A stretch of DNA of 64,000 bases from Deltaproteobacteria bacterium (GTDB lineage Bacteria; Desulfobacterota; Desulfobulbia; Desulfobulbales; Desulfocapsaceae): contig JAPLJF010000033.1 of the NCBI GenBank assembly GCA_026388715.1, positions 1-64,000 of the forward strand, in the 5' to 3' direction. The position numbers and the translations under genes are program-made. Shown here one piece after another: positions 62,700-64,000 of this stretch; position 1 is the first letter of the stretch; each line of letters begins with the position of its first letter. A model generated the notes under the pieces. That model searched no databases, was not told the origin of the DNA, and was given only the letters and a program-made list of their open reading frames with translations.

Positions 62700-62967
62700 C
62701 CTGAATCCTTTTTAACATGCATGAATATGCATGGGTTTTGCCGTCGATGGCAGTTGTCCGGGATTTCCGGACAACTGCATTTTCGACAAGCTCACCTTCC
62801 TTAAAGACATTACGGATATGCTCGGAAATTGTCCTTTTATCCCGCTCAAACAGCGCCGTCATCTGCGCCTGGGTGAGCCAGACCGTGTCTTCAATTAGAT
62901 GCACATCAAACCGGGCCTGACCGTCATTTGACTGGTAGATGATTATTTTGTCTTGTTCGTTCTTCAT
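62674..62967 (-). pseudogene. N-terminal fragment of a RhuM-family protein
   Basis: About 97 residues (M-K-N-E-Q-D-K-I-I-I-Y...). It contains the RhuM start V-W-L-T-Q-A-Q-M-T-A-L-F near 32 and F-K-E-G-E-L-V-E-N-A-V near 55, then breaks into unrelated residues and ends inside thiM. Full RhuM proteins have about 330 residues. Truncated remnant of a defence- or virulence-island gene. Confidence 0.7.
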
Positions 62968-63090
62968 GCTACGCCCCGGTATCAAAAATTCGGAAAGAAA
63001 AAATAGTGATCACAGCAGGTCATTGGCTGCCATGCATCAATTCCGGCGACACAATGCTCAATTGCTGGCAACCAGATCAAATGATCCGAC

Positions 63091-63249
63091 TCAGTCAGCT
63101 TCAAAAAAATCTTCTTTGGCGGCACCACATTTAGGACAAACCCAGTCTTCCGGGACGTCTTCCCACGGGGTACCAGCATCTACTCCATGCTCATAATCTC
63201 CTTCTTCAGGATCGTAAATATAGCCGCAAGGGCATTCCCACTTTTGCAT
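63091..63249 (-). CDS. Rubredoxin
   Basis: 52 residues. The two iron-binding pairs are C-P-C-G-Y (near residues 6-8) and C-P-K-C-G (near 39-42), with Y-I-Y-D-P-E-E-G-D and the W-E-D-V-P-E-D-W-V block between. The first site reads C-x-C rather than C-x-x-C, an unusual knuckle. AGGAGG lies about 8 bases before the ATG. Single-electron carrier in anaerobes. Confidence 0.9.
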   Translation of the reverse strand: MQKWECPCGYIYDPEEGDYEHGVDAGTPWEDVPEDWVCPKCGAAKEDFFEAD

Positions 63250-63354
63250 GACACGCCTCCTCTTGAGAAAAGATGAATAAATTCAAAGTTGTTTTATAAT
63301 TGAGGCTCTGGCAAAAAGCTAAAAAATTCCTTTCCCGCTTGTTTGCTCACGATC

Positions 63355-63446
63355 GTGCCCCCACCCCGGCCCTCCCCCGCAAGCGGGGGAGGGAAAAATG
63401 GCCCCCACCCTTGCGCACAGCGCGGGGGAGGGTTGGGGTGGGGGCA
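63355..63446. repeat. GC-rich intergenic palindromic repeat
   Basis: CCCCCACCCCGGCCCTCCCC and its inverted counterpart GGGGGAGGGTTGGGGTGGGG with internal GCAAGC loops. This type of sequence is widespread in intergenic DNA of many proteobacteria. The neighbouring 63250-63354 holds nothing recognisable. Confidence 0.6.
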
Positions 63447-63523
63447 AGAAGCTAAATTATAAGGTTTTTTTTCGTACTGTTAAGAAGATGGCAGATCAAC
63501 AAAGAGCCACGTCAATCTCTGCA

Positions 63524-64000
63524 CTATTTCTCCAATGGCACCTTGCACAGGTAATGGAGATTGAAAAGATCATATTCCATCTCGGCAACCTCAATCTGTT
63601 CAAAGCCGGCTTCTCTGAGCAGGGCTTCCGCCTTTTCCCGCCCCCACATCATTCCCAACCCGCTACCCTGGTCGTTCAGTCCCACCGGCAGACAGTGCAT
63701 CAGGCTCACAGTATAGAGAAAGGGTCCCATGGGGTGATCCATATTGCCAGCCTGGTTTGAACCGGCTTTAATCTCAATCATTGAAAACAGCCCGCCAGGA
63801 GCCAGCATGCGCCTGATTCCCTGCAAAACTTCCAACGGATGGCTTTGATCGTGGATGGCATCAAAGGCACAGATATAATCAAAGACGCTGAAAAATTCTT
63901 TTTTGCCGTGGATTGCCGCAGCATCCAGAACCTTGTAAACCGCGTTGCCGATGCCTGTCTCCTGCGCCGCTTCCGCAGCTTTCCTGACCGCATCCCCGTG
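63524..64000 (-). CDS. Class I SAM-dependent methyltransferase, partial
   Basis: The frame is open to the window edge, so the N-terminus (with the SAM-binding G-x-G-x-G) is outside. Visible are F-D-Y-I-C-A-F-D-A-I-H-D (motif II/III region), L-A-P-G-G-L-F-S-M-I-E-I (motif post-III) and the M-M-W-G-R-E-K-A cap near the end. It looks like a small-molecule methyltransferase of the Methyltransf_25/31 type. Substrate unknown. Confidence 0.78.
   Translation of the reverse strand, partial: HGDAVRKAAEAAQETGIGNAVYKVLDAAAIHGKKEFFSVFDYICAFDAIHDQSHPLEVLQGIRRMLAPGGLFSMIEIKAGSNQAGNMDHPMGPFLYTVSLMHCLPVGLNDQGSGLGMMWGREKAEALLREAGFEQIEVAEMEYDLFNLHYLCKVPLEK

Noticed and set aside
61589-62720. TPP riboswitch for thiM
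   Set aside because: I looked for the conserved CTGAGA and ACCTGA blocks upstream of thiM on its strand and did not find them.

Overview
The window looks like a chromosome segment of a Gram-negative, anaerobic or microaerobic bacterium, most plausibly a Desulfobacterota (Desulfobulbales-like) organism. This is inferred from gene content: a secreted nine-heme cytochrome, rubredoxin, a GlrK/GlrR-type sigma-54 two-component system, a LonB-type protease, a fatty acid cis/trans isomerase and a radical-SAM peptide maturase. No rRNA or complete tRNA is present, so the taxonomy is only a suggestion.

Bases 1 to about 17,311 are an AT-richer accessory island. Its right border is a 45-base 3' fragment of a tRNA-Arg(TCT) gene (17312-17356) followed by the old tRNA terminator, which is the usual scar of tyrosine-recombinase integration. 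Inside are ArdC, RadC, DUF2958, a papain-like protein and a short tyrosine recombinase. There is also a 577-residue protein that I read as a divergent family A DNA polymerase with an N-terminal winged helix. A tightly coupled five-gene sugar/polyol-phosphate operon follows, containing a ribokinase-like/AAA+ fusion, and then a HigBA-type toxin-antitoxin pair.

From 17.4 to 24.5 kb a nine-heme cytochrome with Ig-like repeats is read from a good -24/-12 promoter. Four imperfect repeats lie upstream of that promoter, next to a GlrR-like activator, a TPR lipoprotein built from an internal duplication, and a sensor kinase. From 24.8 to 29.7 kb are YjbQ and a four-gene cluster (N-formylglutamate amidohydrolase, GCS2 ligase, RimK-like ATP-grasp, C39 peptidase) of unknown product. 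From 30 to 42.5 kb are housekeeping genes (SGNH hydrolase, YchJ, SemiSWEET, SbcCD, PilZ, LonB, CBS, DksA-like) and a truncated SufC-like gene.

From 42.8 to 49.3 kb are a decayed CapA-family pseudogene, a toroid-like protein and a probable RiPP locus. In that locus a tiny precursor gene is followed by a hairpin with SECIS-like geometry, then a terminator, then a radical SAM/SPASM maturase. Two in-frame UGA codons may encode selenocysteine. YceI, a three-gene cluster of small membrane proteins and an FMN reductase follow. From 49.3 to 56.8 kb are Cti, an aldo/keto reductase, Ung, an AlbA_2 regulator and an HhH-GPD glycosylase.

From 56.9 to 61.6 kb five translationally coupled genes (small coiled protein, m5C methyltransferase, GHKL ATPase, two unknowns) look like a methylation-linked defence system. 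The right end holds thiM, a RhuM fragment, rubredoxin and a partial methyltransferase. Two families of MITE-like elements (about 180 bp and about 141 bp) and several shorter dispersed repeats are scattered through the chromosomal part.
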